DNA from: CAZMXI01 sp964570205 | GTDB lineage: Bacteria > Planctomycetota > Phycisphaerae > Tepidisphaerales > Tepidisphaeraceae | NCBI GenBank assembly: GCA_964570205.1 | Contig: CAZMXI010000064.1 | Location: 1-24,593, forward strand | Length of the DNA: 24,593 bases | Direction: 5' to 3' | In this document: positions 14,823 to 22,368 of the stretch, in pieces | Layout: the number at the start of each line of letters is the position of its first letter | How positions within the stretch are numbered: the stretch's first letter is position 1 | Translations under genes and position numbers: made by a program | Notes under the pieces: model-generated | The model's input: only the letters and a program-made list of their open reading frames with translations | Databases searched by the model: none | Told to the model about the DNA's origin: nothing

Positions 14823-16271
14823 TTGGCTCATATTCGGCTCACCGCGGCAGTCGTCCTGTTGTTTTCGAGCATCGTCTCGCCCGAATGGGCAGGAGCGGAA
14901 GTCGTTGGTGGATATGCCATAGTGGTATCGAAGGCCACGCAGTCCGATCCGGCATGGAAGCAGGTGGTTGATGCGCTGGTGGCCAAGCACGGGGGGCGAG
15001 TCGTCATATACGATGATGGGGTGCAAGGCAGCCTGGATGTCCTGCAAAGACTGCACCCGAAATACACGTGCTTTGTTGCAACGCCGGCGGAGGCCGGGCG
15101 GCAGTTCGTTGCCGACGTTCATCGGCTGACTCGTCGGTACGACGATGATCCATATGTCGATACGTTCTGGGGCATCCTGACGGGGTTCGACGCGGCCAAT
15201 GCGCTCAAGATCGCCAGGCACGCCGAGCCGCTGGTGGTGCGGAAAGTCGCCAGCGGCACAGAAGTGGCCATGGAGATGTGCGAGGAGGGGTTGTGGTACT
15301 GCGAACTGGTGCAGGGTCGGATGGTTCGCAAGGCAAAAGGGCAGGCGGCCAAGGAGGAAAAGGGTCCGGCCGATTCGACCAAGGCCCTGGTTGAATCATT
15401 GAACGATTACCGGCCCGACCTGTTCGTGACATCCGGCCACGCCACCGAGCGCGACTGGCAGATCGGATTTAGATATCGTAATGGGTCGTTCCGTTCGGCG
15501 GCCGGGAAGATGCGCGGCGTCGATACGCAGGGACAGAGCTACCCGATCGATTCTCCCAATCCCAAGGTCTACCTGCCGATCGGCAACTGCCTGATGGGGC
15601 ACATCGATGGTCCGGATGCGATGGCGCTGGCGTGGATGAACTCGGCGGGGGTGCACCAGATGGTCGCCTATACAGTGCCGACGTGGTACGGATATCCGGG
15701 GTGGGGGATGCTGGACTACTTCGTCGAGCAACCCGGGCGGTACACGCTGGCGGAGGCGTTCACCGCCAGCGAGCACGCGCTGATGCATCGATTGGGGGAG
15801 TGCTTTCCCGAGCTGATAAAGCAGATGCCAGCGCCGGGGCGGGTGGTTCGGCCAATGGGCGAGCTGACGGCGGCCGCCAAACGCGAGAAGCTGAGCGCCC
15901 AGGACGGGGCGGGCCTGCTGCACGACCGCGATGTGGTGGTGTTCTACGGAGATCCGGCGTGGGCAGCGCGCATGGCGGATGGCCCGGTGGCGTGGGAGCA
16001 GACGCTGAAGGTGGCGGGGGATGAATACACTCTGGAGATTCGCCCGCGGCTGGGCGAGAAGAGCTTTGCGCCGATCAACACCAACGGCACGCAGCGGGGC
16101 GGGCGGCCGATGGTGCAGTTTCTGCCGCACCGGATTGCCGATGCGAAGGTGATCGAGGGATCGGAGCTGAATCCGGTGGTGGCGGATGATTTTGTGCTGG
16201 TGCCGAACCCGATGCAGTGTGACCCGGGCAAGGTATACCGGGTGAGATTCACCGCGCAGCGGGCGAAGTGA
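14823..16271 (+). CDS. Secreted C25/caspase-fold (gingipain-like) cysteine peptidase-like protein
   Basis: This 482-residue protein starts at a TTG preceded by a strong AGGAGG five nt upstream; an upstream in-frame ATG at 14772 lacks such a site and spoils the signal peptide. The signal peptide spans about 1-25 (cleavage near AGA). The body resembles clan CD folds of the gingipain type: 'YAIVVSKATQSDPAW' at the start, an alpha/beta unit, 'DTFWGILTGFDAANA' (113-127), then His in 'LFVTSGHATERDW' (H206) and Cys in 'LPIGNCLMGH' (C256), in the order and setting of the His-Cys dyad of C25 peptidases. The C-terminal 150 residues look like a beta-sandwich. A paralytic or scavenging role is not deducible; activity itself is inferred from the dyad. 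The TGATG overlap with downstream sequence is probably incidental. Confidence 0.72.
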   Translation: MAHIRLTAAVVLLFSSIVSPEWAGAEVVGGYAIVVSKATQSDPAWKQVVDALVAKHGGRVVIYDDGVQGSLDVLQRLHPKYTCFVATPAEAGRQFVADVHRLTRRYDDDPYVDTFWGILTGFDAANALKIARHAEPLVVRKVASGTEVAMEMCEEGLWYCELVQGRMVRKAKGQAAKEEKGPADSTKALVESLNDYRPDLFVTSGHATERDWQIGFRYRNGSFRSAAGKMRGVDTQGQSYPIDSPNPKVYLPIGNCLMGHIDGPDAMALAWMNSAGVHQMVAYTVPTWYGYPGWGMLDYFVEQPGRYTLAEAFTASEHALMHRLGECFPELIKQMPAPGRVVRPMGELTAAAKREKLSAQDGAGLLHDRDVVVFYGDPAWAARMADGPVAWEQTLKVAGDEYTLEIRPRLGEKSFAPINTNGTQRGGRPMVQFLPHRIADAKVIEGSELNPVVADDFVLVPNPMQCDPGKVYRVRFTAQRAK

Positions 16272-16294
16272 TGGCTGACGACTGGCGAATGGAT

Positions 16295-16322
16295 TTGCCC
16301 GCGGCGCGCCGCTCGCTACCAT
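16295..16322 (+). promoter_or_regulatory. Putative leaderless-type promoter of the DUF5615-like gene
   Basis: TTGCCC (16295-16300) and TACCAT (16317-16322) are separated by 16 nt. The -10 box ends 8 nt before the ATG at 16331. Confidence 0.45.
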
Positions 16323-16330
16323 TTGCGGCC

Positions 16331-16699
16331 ATGCAATGGCTTTTATATGGATCGATGACCAGCGCGGTGGCGGATGCCCTCGTCCGGCATGGGCACAAGG
16401 TGCATCAGGCGGATGAGTTGAAGCTTGAGGCCGGGACCGCGCTGCCGGACATCCTCGAAGCGGCCGAGGTGAAACAGTGGGACATCCTGACGACGGACAA
16501 GGAGATGGCGGCAGCGCCGTTTGAGCACCAGCGGCCGTTTAACCGGACGATGGTGTTCCTGCAGTTGGAAGGTCAGGATGTGGAGCAGGATGACGCGGTG
16601 GATCGGCTGTTCGAGCGATACAAGCGCCTGAGCCCGCGGCGGCTTTACACGGTGACAGGCAGCCGGGTGAAGATCCGGCAGTTGCCCGGCACCGCTTAG
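16331..16699 (+). CDS. DUF5615/PIN-like (Mut7-C type) protein
   Basis: This 122-residue protein resembles the small PIN-like DUF5615 family: an N-terminal strand and helix ('MQWLLYGSMTSAVADALVRH'), 'GHKV' (21-24), an acidic 'LPDILEAA' (D40) and 'DILTTDKEM' (51-59, D56). The aspartate normally found in the first strand (as in 'FLLDENL') is missing; the position reads Y6-G7, so nuclease activity may be lost. ATG 16331 gives the family start. An ATG at 16271 overlapping the upstream stop (TGATG) would add 20 residues. The promoter-like pair at 16295-16322 favours 16331. Family members are often toxin-like or RNA-processing; no antitoxin gene is adjacent, so a toxin role is not supported. Confidence 0.68.
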   Translation: MQWLLYGSMTSAVADALVRHGHKVHQADELKLEAGTALPDILEAAEVKQWDILTTDKEMAAAPFEHQRPFNRTMVFLQLEGQDVEQDDAVDRLFERYKRLSPRRLYTVTGSRVKIRQLPGTA

Positions 16700-16743
16700 A
16701 AGCGCTTGATTCCGGCCGGCCTTTGCCTTATCACGCAGAGGGA

Positions 16744-16760
16744 ATCACGTCGGACGTGAT
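16744..16760. promoter_or_regulatory. Perfect inverted repeat, possible operator
   Basis: ATCACGT (16744-16750) and ACGTGAT (16754-16760) form a 7-3-7 palindrome 41 nt ahead of the PfkB kinase start. The size fits a dimeric repressor or activator site. No regulator gene is nearby. Confidence 0.4.
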
Positions 16761-16801
16761 ATCGGCAGATGAACGCTGGCCATTGACCAATCACCACCAC
16801 T

Positions 16802-17704
16802 ATGTCGCTTCTAGTCACCGGCTCGATCGGGCTTGATACGGTTGAAACGCCCTTTGGCAGGCACGAGAACATCCTGGGCGGCTCGGCGATCTACTTCTCG
16901 TACGCCGCTTCGTTCTTCACGGCGGTGCGGCTGGTGGGGGCGGTGGGGGAGGATTGCCCGCGGGATTTCTTCAAGGTGTTTGACGGCCGGGATGTGGACC
17001 TGGCCGGCCTGGAGGTGCGCAAGGGCTCGAAGACCTTCCGCTGGCACGGCTCGTACGTGACGGACATGAACGAGGCGGTGACGGTGAAGGTGGATCTGAA
17101 CGTGCTGGCGGAGCAGGCGCCGAAGATCCCGGCCGGCTTCCGCGACTCGCGGTACGTTTTCCTGGCCAATACCCATCCGGTGCTTCAGCAGCAGATGATC
17201 GAGAGCCTGGGCGGGCCGAAGTTGATCGTGGCCGACACGATGAACCTGTGGATCCAGACCGAGCGGCAGGAATTGTGCAAACTGTTGAAGCGCATCCACG
17301 GGCTGGTGCTGAACGATGGCGAAGCGCGGCTGTTGACGGAGAAGAAGAACCTGGTGTCGGCAGCGCGGGAGGTGTTGAAGATGGGGCCGAAGTTCGTGGT
17401 GATCAAGAAGGGTGAGCACGGGTGCCTGATGTGCTCGCAGAACGACCTGTTTACCCTGCCGGCGTATCCGACGGAGCAGGTGGTGGACCCAACCGGCGCG
17501 GGCGACAGCTTCGCCGGCGGGATGATGGGCTATCTGGCGACGCAGGGGTCGTTCTCGCCGGCGACGATCAAGCGGGCGCTGGCCTTCGGGACGGTGGTGG
17601 CCAGCTTCACGATCGGCGACTTTTCGCTGGAAGGCCTGAAGCGCATCGGCCGGGAGGAGATCGACGAGCGGTGGAACCTGTATAAGCAGGCGATGAGTTT
17701 CTGA
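16802..17704 (+). CDS. PfkB/ribokinase-family sugar kinase
   Basis: This 300-residue kinase should phosphorylate a sugar or nucleoside with ATP. It shows the N-terminal 'GSIGLDTVETP' strand, the glycine pair in 'ENILGGSAIYFS' (G26-G27), a full Rossmann-like core and the PfkB signature 2 'DPTGAGDSFAGG' (229-240) with catalytic base D235. Length is normal. No Shine-Dalgarno sequence precedes the ATG at 16802, though the frame upstream gives no better start. The palindrome at 16744-16760 could control it. Substrate cannot be assigned; the subgroup resembles uncharacterised planctomycete and ADP-ribose/adenosine kinase-like members. Confidence 0.9.
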   Translation: MSLLVTGSIGLDTVETPFGRHENILGGSAIYFSYAASFFTAVRLVGAVGEDCPRDFFKVFDGRDVDLAGLEVRKGSKTFRWHGSYVTDMNEAVTVKVDLNVLAEQAPKIPAGFRDSRYVFLANTHPVLQQQMIESLGGPKLIVADTMNLWIQTERQELCKLLKRIHGLVLNDGEARLLTEKKNLVSAAREVLKMGPKFVVIKKGEHGCLMCSQNDLFTLPAYPTEQVVDPTGAGDSFAGGMMGYLATQGSFSPATIKRALAFGTVVASFTIGDFSLEGLKRIGREEIDERWNLYKQAMSF

Positions 17705-18136
17705 GGCCTTGCTGACCACGGAACCGCGGAGCTTGCGACGAAGCTGCATCCTGCCATCAACAGGCGCGTGAGGTAGTTCATCAGGATGCCGGGCGACGCG
17801 CCGGGATCAGGTTTCTGGGTCAGTCAGGCGAGCCAGCACTGTGGCATCCCGGCCGCGACGAAGGCGGGAATCGTCGTGATGCCGATGAACCGGAGCAGCC
17901 ATCTTCTCCCTGATTCGGCGGTCACCGTGTTGCGCGGATGGCCCCTATTCTCCATAGGGGGCCTTTGGGCATGTCGCGAGTGTAATCCAGGGGCCAGGGC
18001 CTTCAACGACCGGATCGGATCCGTAGTCGGCTGTCACCAGCCGTCGAAAGTGACGCCATGCTCGGTCCTGGCGTGGGCGGTGCAAGCAACGGCCCATGGG
18101 GCTGGCCGGTAATGCCGGTGAAGGAGCTCATCAGAC
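17705..18136. other. Gene-poor gap with several hairpins
   Basis: No convincing plus-strand gene is seen over 432 nt. One hairpin, GGCCCCTAT / ATAGGGGGCC (17940-17948 with 17954-17963, one bulged G), is followed by TTT. Two more lie nearer the next gene: CGGCTG/CAGCCG (18028-18033 with 18038-18043) and ACGCCA/TGGCGT (18053-18058 with 18069-18074). They may form a structured leader for the transglutaminase-like gene. On the minus strand, a short hydrophobic frame resembling a signal peptide ends in TGA at 17824 and is open again beyond it; it may be a decayed gene. Confidence 0.5.
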
Positions 18137-20044
18137 ATGAACAGCAGGCTCATCGGCGCGGCGGGAGTGTTGTGGCTTGTCGGCGTGTCGCTGGCGAGCG
18201 ATCCGCAGCTCAAAACGACGCATCCGTTCTATCCGGGTGAGCTGAGCTGCTCGTCGTTCGAGCGCCTGGCCGCCACGCAGGCCGAGGTGTATCAGCGCAT
18301 CACCGGGCGATCGGTTCTGATGGATGAAGACAAGGCGCTGGCCGCGTGGTACTGGCGCAACCTGCACTATGCCCACGGCGAAGAAGGCAAGGGCGACTGC
18401 TTCGATGCGGGGTTCGGCAAGGGCGAGGGAAATCGCGACTACTGGCACGGCCTGTTCGCCCACGGGTTCGGCCTGTGCGGCACAACGCACGCGCAGTGGA
18501 CTGCCGAGCTGAATTACCTGCTGGGGCATTGCCGCTCACGCGTGACGGGCGTGACCGGGCACAACAGCTTCGAGGTATACCTGACGGGCGGGGCGTATGG
18601 GGCGGGGCGGTGGGCGCTATTGGATCACGATGTCTCGACGGTCATCTTCTCGGCCGACGGGGCGAGGTTGCTTTCGATCCCCGAGGCGATGGCGGACCTG
18701 AAAACGTTGAAGAATCCAGCGTACAAGACCGAGCGGCAGCGGGGCTGGCGCGTGGCCGGACTGCACGATGAGGATGCGGCGGCGTACACGACCTTCGCAT
18801 CGGCCGAGTACCTGTCGGGCTATGCCGGGCCGCCGCCGCTGGTGAACCTTCGGCCGGGCGAGAAGTTTCGTCGATACCTCAACCCCGGCCTGGACGATGG
18901 CAGGACGTTCGTCTTCTGGGGCTTGAATTACAAGGCTGGCGGCATTCCCGGACCCGAGCGCAGCCGGGCCTGGGTGAACCAGCCCGAGAACATGTACAAG
19001 TCCACCAAAGGCACCGGCTGGAAGGCCGGGCAGGTGCGATATGCCAACGCGGTGTACACCTACGCCCCCAACTTCGCCGATGGTTCCTACAAACAGGGCG
19101 TGATCGATGAAAGCGACCAGCAGGTCATATTCGAGTTCTACACGCCTTATGTCATCGCCGCCACGCCTGCCAACGACAAGCCGTGGGGTATCTACGACGT
19201 CGGCGGCAAGAACGGCCTGGTGATCGAGGGCGAGGTCGCGTGCCCGGTGTCAATCTCCACCGACCAGGGCAGACGCTGGCAGCAGGCCGGGATGTTGGCG
19301 CCCGGCAAGCCCCTGGATGCGACGGATCTGGTGAAGGGGCACCAGCAGTATCTCCTGCGCCTGGGAGCCGGAGCTGATGCGCTGAAGGGTGCGAAGCTGA
19401 GTTGGCGCACGGTCTGCCAGTGCAACGTCGCGATCATTCCGCGGCTGCACGATGGGATCAACACGATCAGCTACGAGGCTTCGGGCCACGGCATCATCTC
19501 GGCCGGGCCGAACAAGGACCAGGCCGAAGCACATGTGGTCGATGGCCGGATGGGCGGCAACACGGTGACGCTGGAGCTGAAGACCCCGCGCGGCGAGAAG
19601 GCAGCGCGGCTGTACGCGGCGAGCTGGAATGCCTCGGGCAATCCGCCGGGGGCGACGAAGTTCCGCATCGAGTACTCCGTCGATGACGGGAAGGCTTGGC
19701 GGCCGGTGGTGAAGGACTGGCAGATCATCCGTCGATCGCCCGAGCCGGCCGATTTCTGGAGCCAGAGCTTCTGCTACGGCGATGTGGCGCTGGATGGCGC
19801 GGCCGGCCCGGTCCGGGTGCGCTTCGCCAACGATGGCGGCAAGACCTATCGCAAGGTGGAAGCGCATCTGGTGTATCAGGTGCGGAGGCCTTCGCCGGTG
19901 GATGTGACATTCGCCTGGAGGAATTCCCCTGCCGGCCCGGTGAAGACGGCGACGCGCGCCTACACGGCAACACGGGATGATGCGTGGAAGATTGATGCCG
20001 GATCGACCGTCCAGACGCTTTGGGTGGAGATGAACGGCCGATAG
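18137..20044 (+). CDS. Secreted transglutaminase-like protein
   Basis: This 635-residue protein has a signal peptide (about 1-21, ending SLAS). A transglutaminase-like core follows with Cys in 'GFGLCGTTHAQW' (C114), His in 'TGHNSFEVYL' (H142) and Asp in 'WALLDHDVS' (D163 or D165), the Cys-His-Asp order of that fold. Residues from about 240 onward are beta-rich and end in probable carbohydrate- or protein-binding sandwich domains, including 'RIEYSVDDGKAWRP' of sialidase/neuraminidase-like repeats. The role may be peptide or isopeptide cleavage or crosslinking outside the cell; activity is inferred. The ATG at 18137 follows GGAG by 10 nt. The gene is alone and preceded by a hairpin-rich leader. 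Confidence 0.72.
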   Translation: MNSRLIGAAGVLWLVGVSLASDPQLKTTHPFYPGELSCSSFERLAATQAEVYQRITGRSVLMDEDKALAAWYWRNLHYAHGEEGKGDCFDAGFGKGEGNRDYWHGLFAHGFGLCGTTHAQWTAELNYLLGHCRSRVTGVTGHNSFEVYLTGGAYGAGRWALLDHDVSTVIFSADGARLLSIPEAMADLKTLKNPAYKTERQRGWRVAGLHDEDAAAYTTFASAEYLSGYAGPPPLVNLRPGEKFRRYLNPGLDDGRTFVFWGLNYKAGGIPGPERSRAWVNQPENMYKSTKGTGWKAGQVRYANAVYTYAPNFADGSYKQGVIDESDQQVIFEFYTPYVIAATPANDKPWGIYDVGGKNGLVIEGEVACPVSISTDQGRRWQQAGMLAPGKPLDATDLVKGHQQYLLRLGAGADALKGAKLSWRTVCQCNVAIIPRLHDGINTISYEASGHGIISAGPNKDQAEAHVVDGRMGGNTVTLELKTPRGEKAARLYAASWNASGNPPGATKFRIEYSVDDGKAWRPVVKDWQIIRRSPEPADFWSQSFCYGDVALDGAAGPVRVRFANDGGKTYRKVEAHLVYQVRRPSPVDVTFAWRNSPAGPVKTATRAYTATRDDAWKIDAGSTVQTLWVEMNGR

Positions 20045-20047
20045 GCA

Positions 20048-20076
20048 TTGCCCCGGGCCGCCATCCGGCACACAAT
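20048..20076 (+). promoter_or_regulatory. Putative leaderless-type promoter of the nitrilase-like gene
   Basis: TTGCCC (20048-20053) and CACAAT (20071-20076) are 17 nt apart. The -10 box ends 6 nt before the ATG at 20083, placing the predicted start site at the initiation codon. Confidence 0.5.
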
Positions 20077-20082
20077 CCATTC

Positions 20083-21042
20083 ATGAAGAACCTGCGCGCG
20101 GCTGCCGTTCAGTTTGAGCATGCCTCGGGCGACAAGCGGGCGAATCTCGCGAAGGTCGAGGCGTTTGCGCACCAGGCGAAGCGCGGCGGCGTCGAGTTGC
20201 TGGTCTTCCCCGAATGCTGCATCACGGGGTACTGGTTCCTGCGCAGGCTTAGCCGGCAGGAGCTGGCGGATCTGGCCGAGACGGTGGCCGATGGGCCAAG
20301 CTGCCGCCGCCTGATGGAATTGGCCGGCGACCTGAAGATGACGATCGGCGCGGGCCTGGTCGAGCGCGACGTCGATGGGCTGATGTACAACACCTACATC
20401 GTGGCGATGCCGGATGGGCGATGGCGGCGACACCGCAAGATCCAGGCGTTTGAGAGCGAATTCATCACGGCCGGCGGCGAGTTCACCGTGTTCGACACGC
20501 CCCAGGGTTGCCGCGCGGGCGTGCTGATCTGCTACGACAACAACATCATCGAGAATGTGCGCATCACCGCGCTGCAAGGCGCCCGGGTCCTCATCGCGCC
20601 GCACCAGACCGGCGGGTGCGACTCGGCCAGCCCGCACGGGATGAAGCCGGTGGACCGGGCGATCTGGGCCAACCGGCATCACGACCCCGAGTCGGCCCGG
20701 GCCGAGTTGCTGGGTCCCAAGGGCCGCGGCTGGCTGATGCGCTGGCTGCCATCGCGGGCGCACGACAATGGGCTTTTCCTGATCTTCGCCAACGGCATCG
20801 GGGCCGATGATGATGAAATCCGCACGGGCGGCGCAATGATTCTGGACCCTTACGGGCGGATTATCGTCGAGAGCGCGAGCCTGGGGGATGACATGGTGTC
20901 GGCCGACCTCGATGCGCGGCTTCTGGACCGGTGCACCGGGCGGCGGTGGATGCAAGCGCGGCGGCCGGAACTGTACGGGCCATTAACGATCCCGACGGGC
21001 AACGAGCGCGACACCCGCGCTGTGCGTTTTGGCCGGGAGTGA
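20083..21042 (+). CDS. Carbon-nitrogen hydrolase (nitrilase superfamily)
   Basis: This 319-residue enzyme has the nitrilase catalytic triad: Glu in 'LLVFPECCITGY' (E44), Lys in 'RRHRKIQAF' (K119) and Cys in 'VLICYDNNI' (C150). It should hydrolyse an amide, carbamoyl or nitrile C-N bond. The pocket segments 'HQTGGCDSASPHGMKP' (about 184-199) are longer than in simple omega-amidases, as in amidase branches of unknown substrate. ATG 20083 gives the normal family N-terminus; a start at 20020 would lie inside the preceding gene. There is no Shine-Dalgarno sequence, which fits the leaderless promoter call. Its 3' end overlaps the convergent PlsC gene by 60 nt. Confidence 0.9.
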   Translation: MKNLRAAAVQFEHASGDKRANLAKVEAFAHQAKRGGVELLVFPECCITGYWFLRRLSRQELADLAETVADGPSCRRLMELAGDLKMTIGAGLVERDVDGLMYNTYIVAMPDGRWRRHRKIQAFESEFITAGGEFTVFDTPQGCRAGVLICYDNNIIENVRITALQGARVLIAPHQTGGCDSASPHGMKPVDRAIWANRHHDPESARAELLGPKGRGWLMRWLPSRAHDNGLFLIFANGIGADDDEIRTGGAMILDPYGRIIVESASLGDDMVSADLDARLLDRCTGRRWMQARRPELYGPLTIPTGNERDTRAVRFGRE

Positions 21043-21639
21043 AGCGCGAAGGTCGGCCTGCATGCCGCGCAGGGTGCGGTCGATCAGCTCGACGATCTGC
21101 TTGCCCTTGAGGTTGCCGACATCGAGCGGCGGGCCATACATGACCCGCACGTGGCCGCGCCGGGGGAAGCGGGCGCGCCTGGGCCAGGCATCCCACGCGC
21201 CAACCACCACCGCGGGGATCACCGGCACGCCCGCCCGGCGGACGATCATGGCGATGCCCGGCTGGATCGCGCCGATCTCGCCGTCGGCCGAGCGCGTGCC
21301 CTCGGGGAAGATCGTCAGGATGTCGCCGGCCTCAAGCCGGCGCAGCGCCTCCTTGATCGCGCCAATATCCGACTCGCCCCGCCGCACGGGGAACGAATTC
21401 AGCCCGTTAATGAGCCAGGCGAACAGGGGTTTCTCGAACAGCGTCGAACGCGCCATGAAGCTGATCATGCGCGGCAGGTTGACGCCGAGGACGACCGGGT
21501 CGAGAAAGCTCTCGTGGTTTGAGATCAGCAGCGCGCCCCCCGAGCGCGGCACGTTGCGGCGGCCGTAGACCTTCAGGTCGAACATCAGTGTGGTGAAGAA
21601 CCGGCAGAACGACCGGCCGGCCTTCCACAGCATGGTCAT
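20983..21639 (-). CDS. plsC: 1-acylglycerol-3-phosphate acyltransferase (PlsC family)
   Basis: This 218-residue membrane-associated enzyme acylates lysophosphatidic acid to phosphatidic acid. It carries the NHx4D box 'NHESFLD' (N41-D47) and the 'FPEGTRS' box (111-117) plus 'VPVIPAVVVGAWDAW', all typical. It is downstream of cmk in the same direction. GTG 21660 overlaps the cmk stop (GTGA) and would be the coupled start, adding seven residues; ATG 21639 gives a more usual N-terminus, 17 nt after cmk. The cmk-plsC arrangement is common in bacteria. The last 60 nt overlap the convergent nitrilase gene. Confidence 0.88.
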   Translation of the reverse strand: MTMLWKAGRSFCRFFTTLMFDLKVYGRRNVPRSGGALLISNHESFLDPVVLGVNLPRMISFMARSTLFEKPLFAWLINGLNSFPVRRGESDIGAIKEALRRLEAGDILTIFPEGTRSADGEIGAIQPGIAMIVRRAGVPVIPAVVVGAWDAWPRRARFPRRGHVRVMYGPPLDVGNLKGKQIVELIDRTLRGMQADLRASLPAKTHSAGVALVARRDR

Positions 21640-21656
21640 GTGCTTCTGTCGCTGGA

Positions 21657-22325
21657 TCACCTGGCCCCCGCGGCATGGGCGTGGCCGACCAGCAGGTCGA
21701 TCACCTGGTCCTGAGTCATGTGCGTGGTGTCGATGACCATCGCCCCGTTCGGCACGGATAAAGGCCCGGTGGCGCGGGTGGAGTCTCGGCGGTCGCGCTC
21801 GAGGATGTCCTTGAGGAGCTGGTCGACATCCACGGCCTCGCCGCGCTGCCGCAACTGGTTGGCGCGGCGGCGGGCACGCTCCTGAGGGGTGGCGTCGAGA
21901 TAGAACTTCAACGCGGCATCGGCAAAGACGACGCTCCCCTGGTCGCGGCCCTCGGTGACGAGGTTGCGGCGTTTCCGGCCGATCTCCTGCTGCTGCTTGA
22001 CCATCAATTCCCGCACGGCCGGCACGACCGCTGCCTGCGACGCCGCCTGCGTCGGTCCCGCGCCGCGGATGAGATGGTCCACCTTCTCGCCGTTGAGCAG
22101 CACGCCCGGGGGCCGGGTGGCCCAGTCGAACTCGATCCGGCATCGCCTCGCCACGTACGCGATTTCGCGGTGATCGTCCATGCTGATCTGGCGGCGGATG
22201 GCCTCCAGGCCGATGGCGCGATACATCGCCCCCGTGTCCAGAAAATCAAAACCCAGCCGTTCGGCCACAATGCGCGAGACCGTCGATTTGCCCGTGCCCG
22301 CGGGCCCGTCGATCGTGATAATCAT
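21657..22325 (-). CDS. cmk: Cytidylate kinase
   Basis: This 222-residue enzyme phosphorylates CMP and dCMP with ATP. Walker A is 'GPAGTGKST' (7-15), followed by 'FLDTGAMYRAIGL', the CMP-binding 'TEGRDQGSVVFADAALKFYLDA' region (written here in family text) and 'RDRRDSTRATGPL' of the lid. Length is normal. The ATG at 22325 has AGGAAG seven nt upstream. It sits between the ThuA-like gene (43 nt upstream) and plsC, probably in one operon with plsC. Confidence 0.95.
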   Translation of the reverse strand: MIITIDGPAGTGKSTVSRIVAERLGFDFLDTGAMYRAIGLEAIRRQISMDDHREIAYVARRCRIEFDWATRPPGVLLNGEKVDHLIRGAGPTQAASQAAVVPAVRELMVKQQQEIGRKRRNLVTEGRDQGSVVFADAALKFYLDATPQERARRRANQLRQRGEAVDVDQLLKDILERDRRDSTRATGPLSVPNGAMVIDTTHMTQDQVIDLLVGHAHAAGAR

Positions 22326-22368
22326 GTCTCTTCCTCAGGTCGTTCATGTCCGCTTGCCCATTCGTACT

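Noticed and set aside
17824..17826. Second selenocysteine codon in the window
   Set aside because: The flanking frames match no recognised protein, and the nearby hairpin has a mismatch and no G-containing loop at the right distance.
20983..22143. Long PlsC reading frame starting at 22143
   Set aside because: The first 160 codons overlap cmk in another frame and look like shadow translation (Arg, Pro and Gly rich); the acyltransferase begins near 21639-21660.
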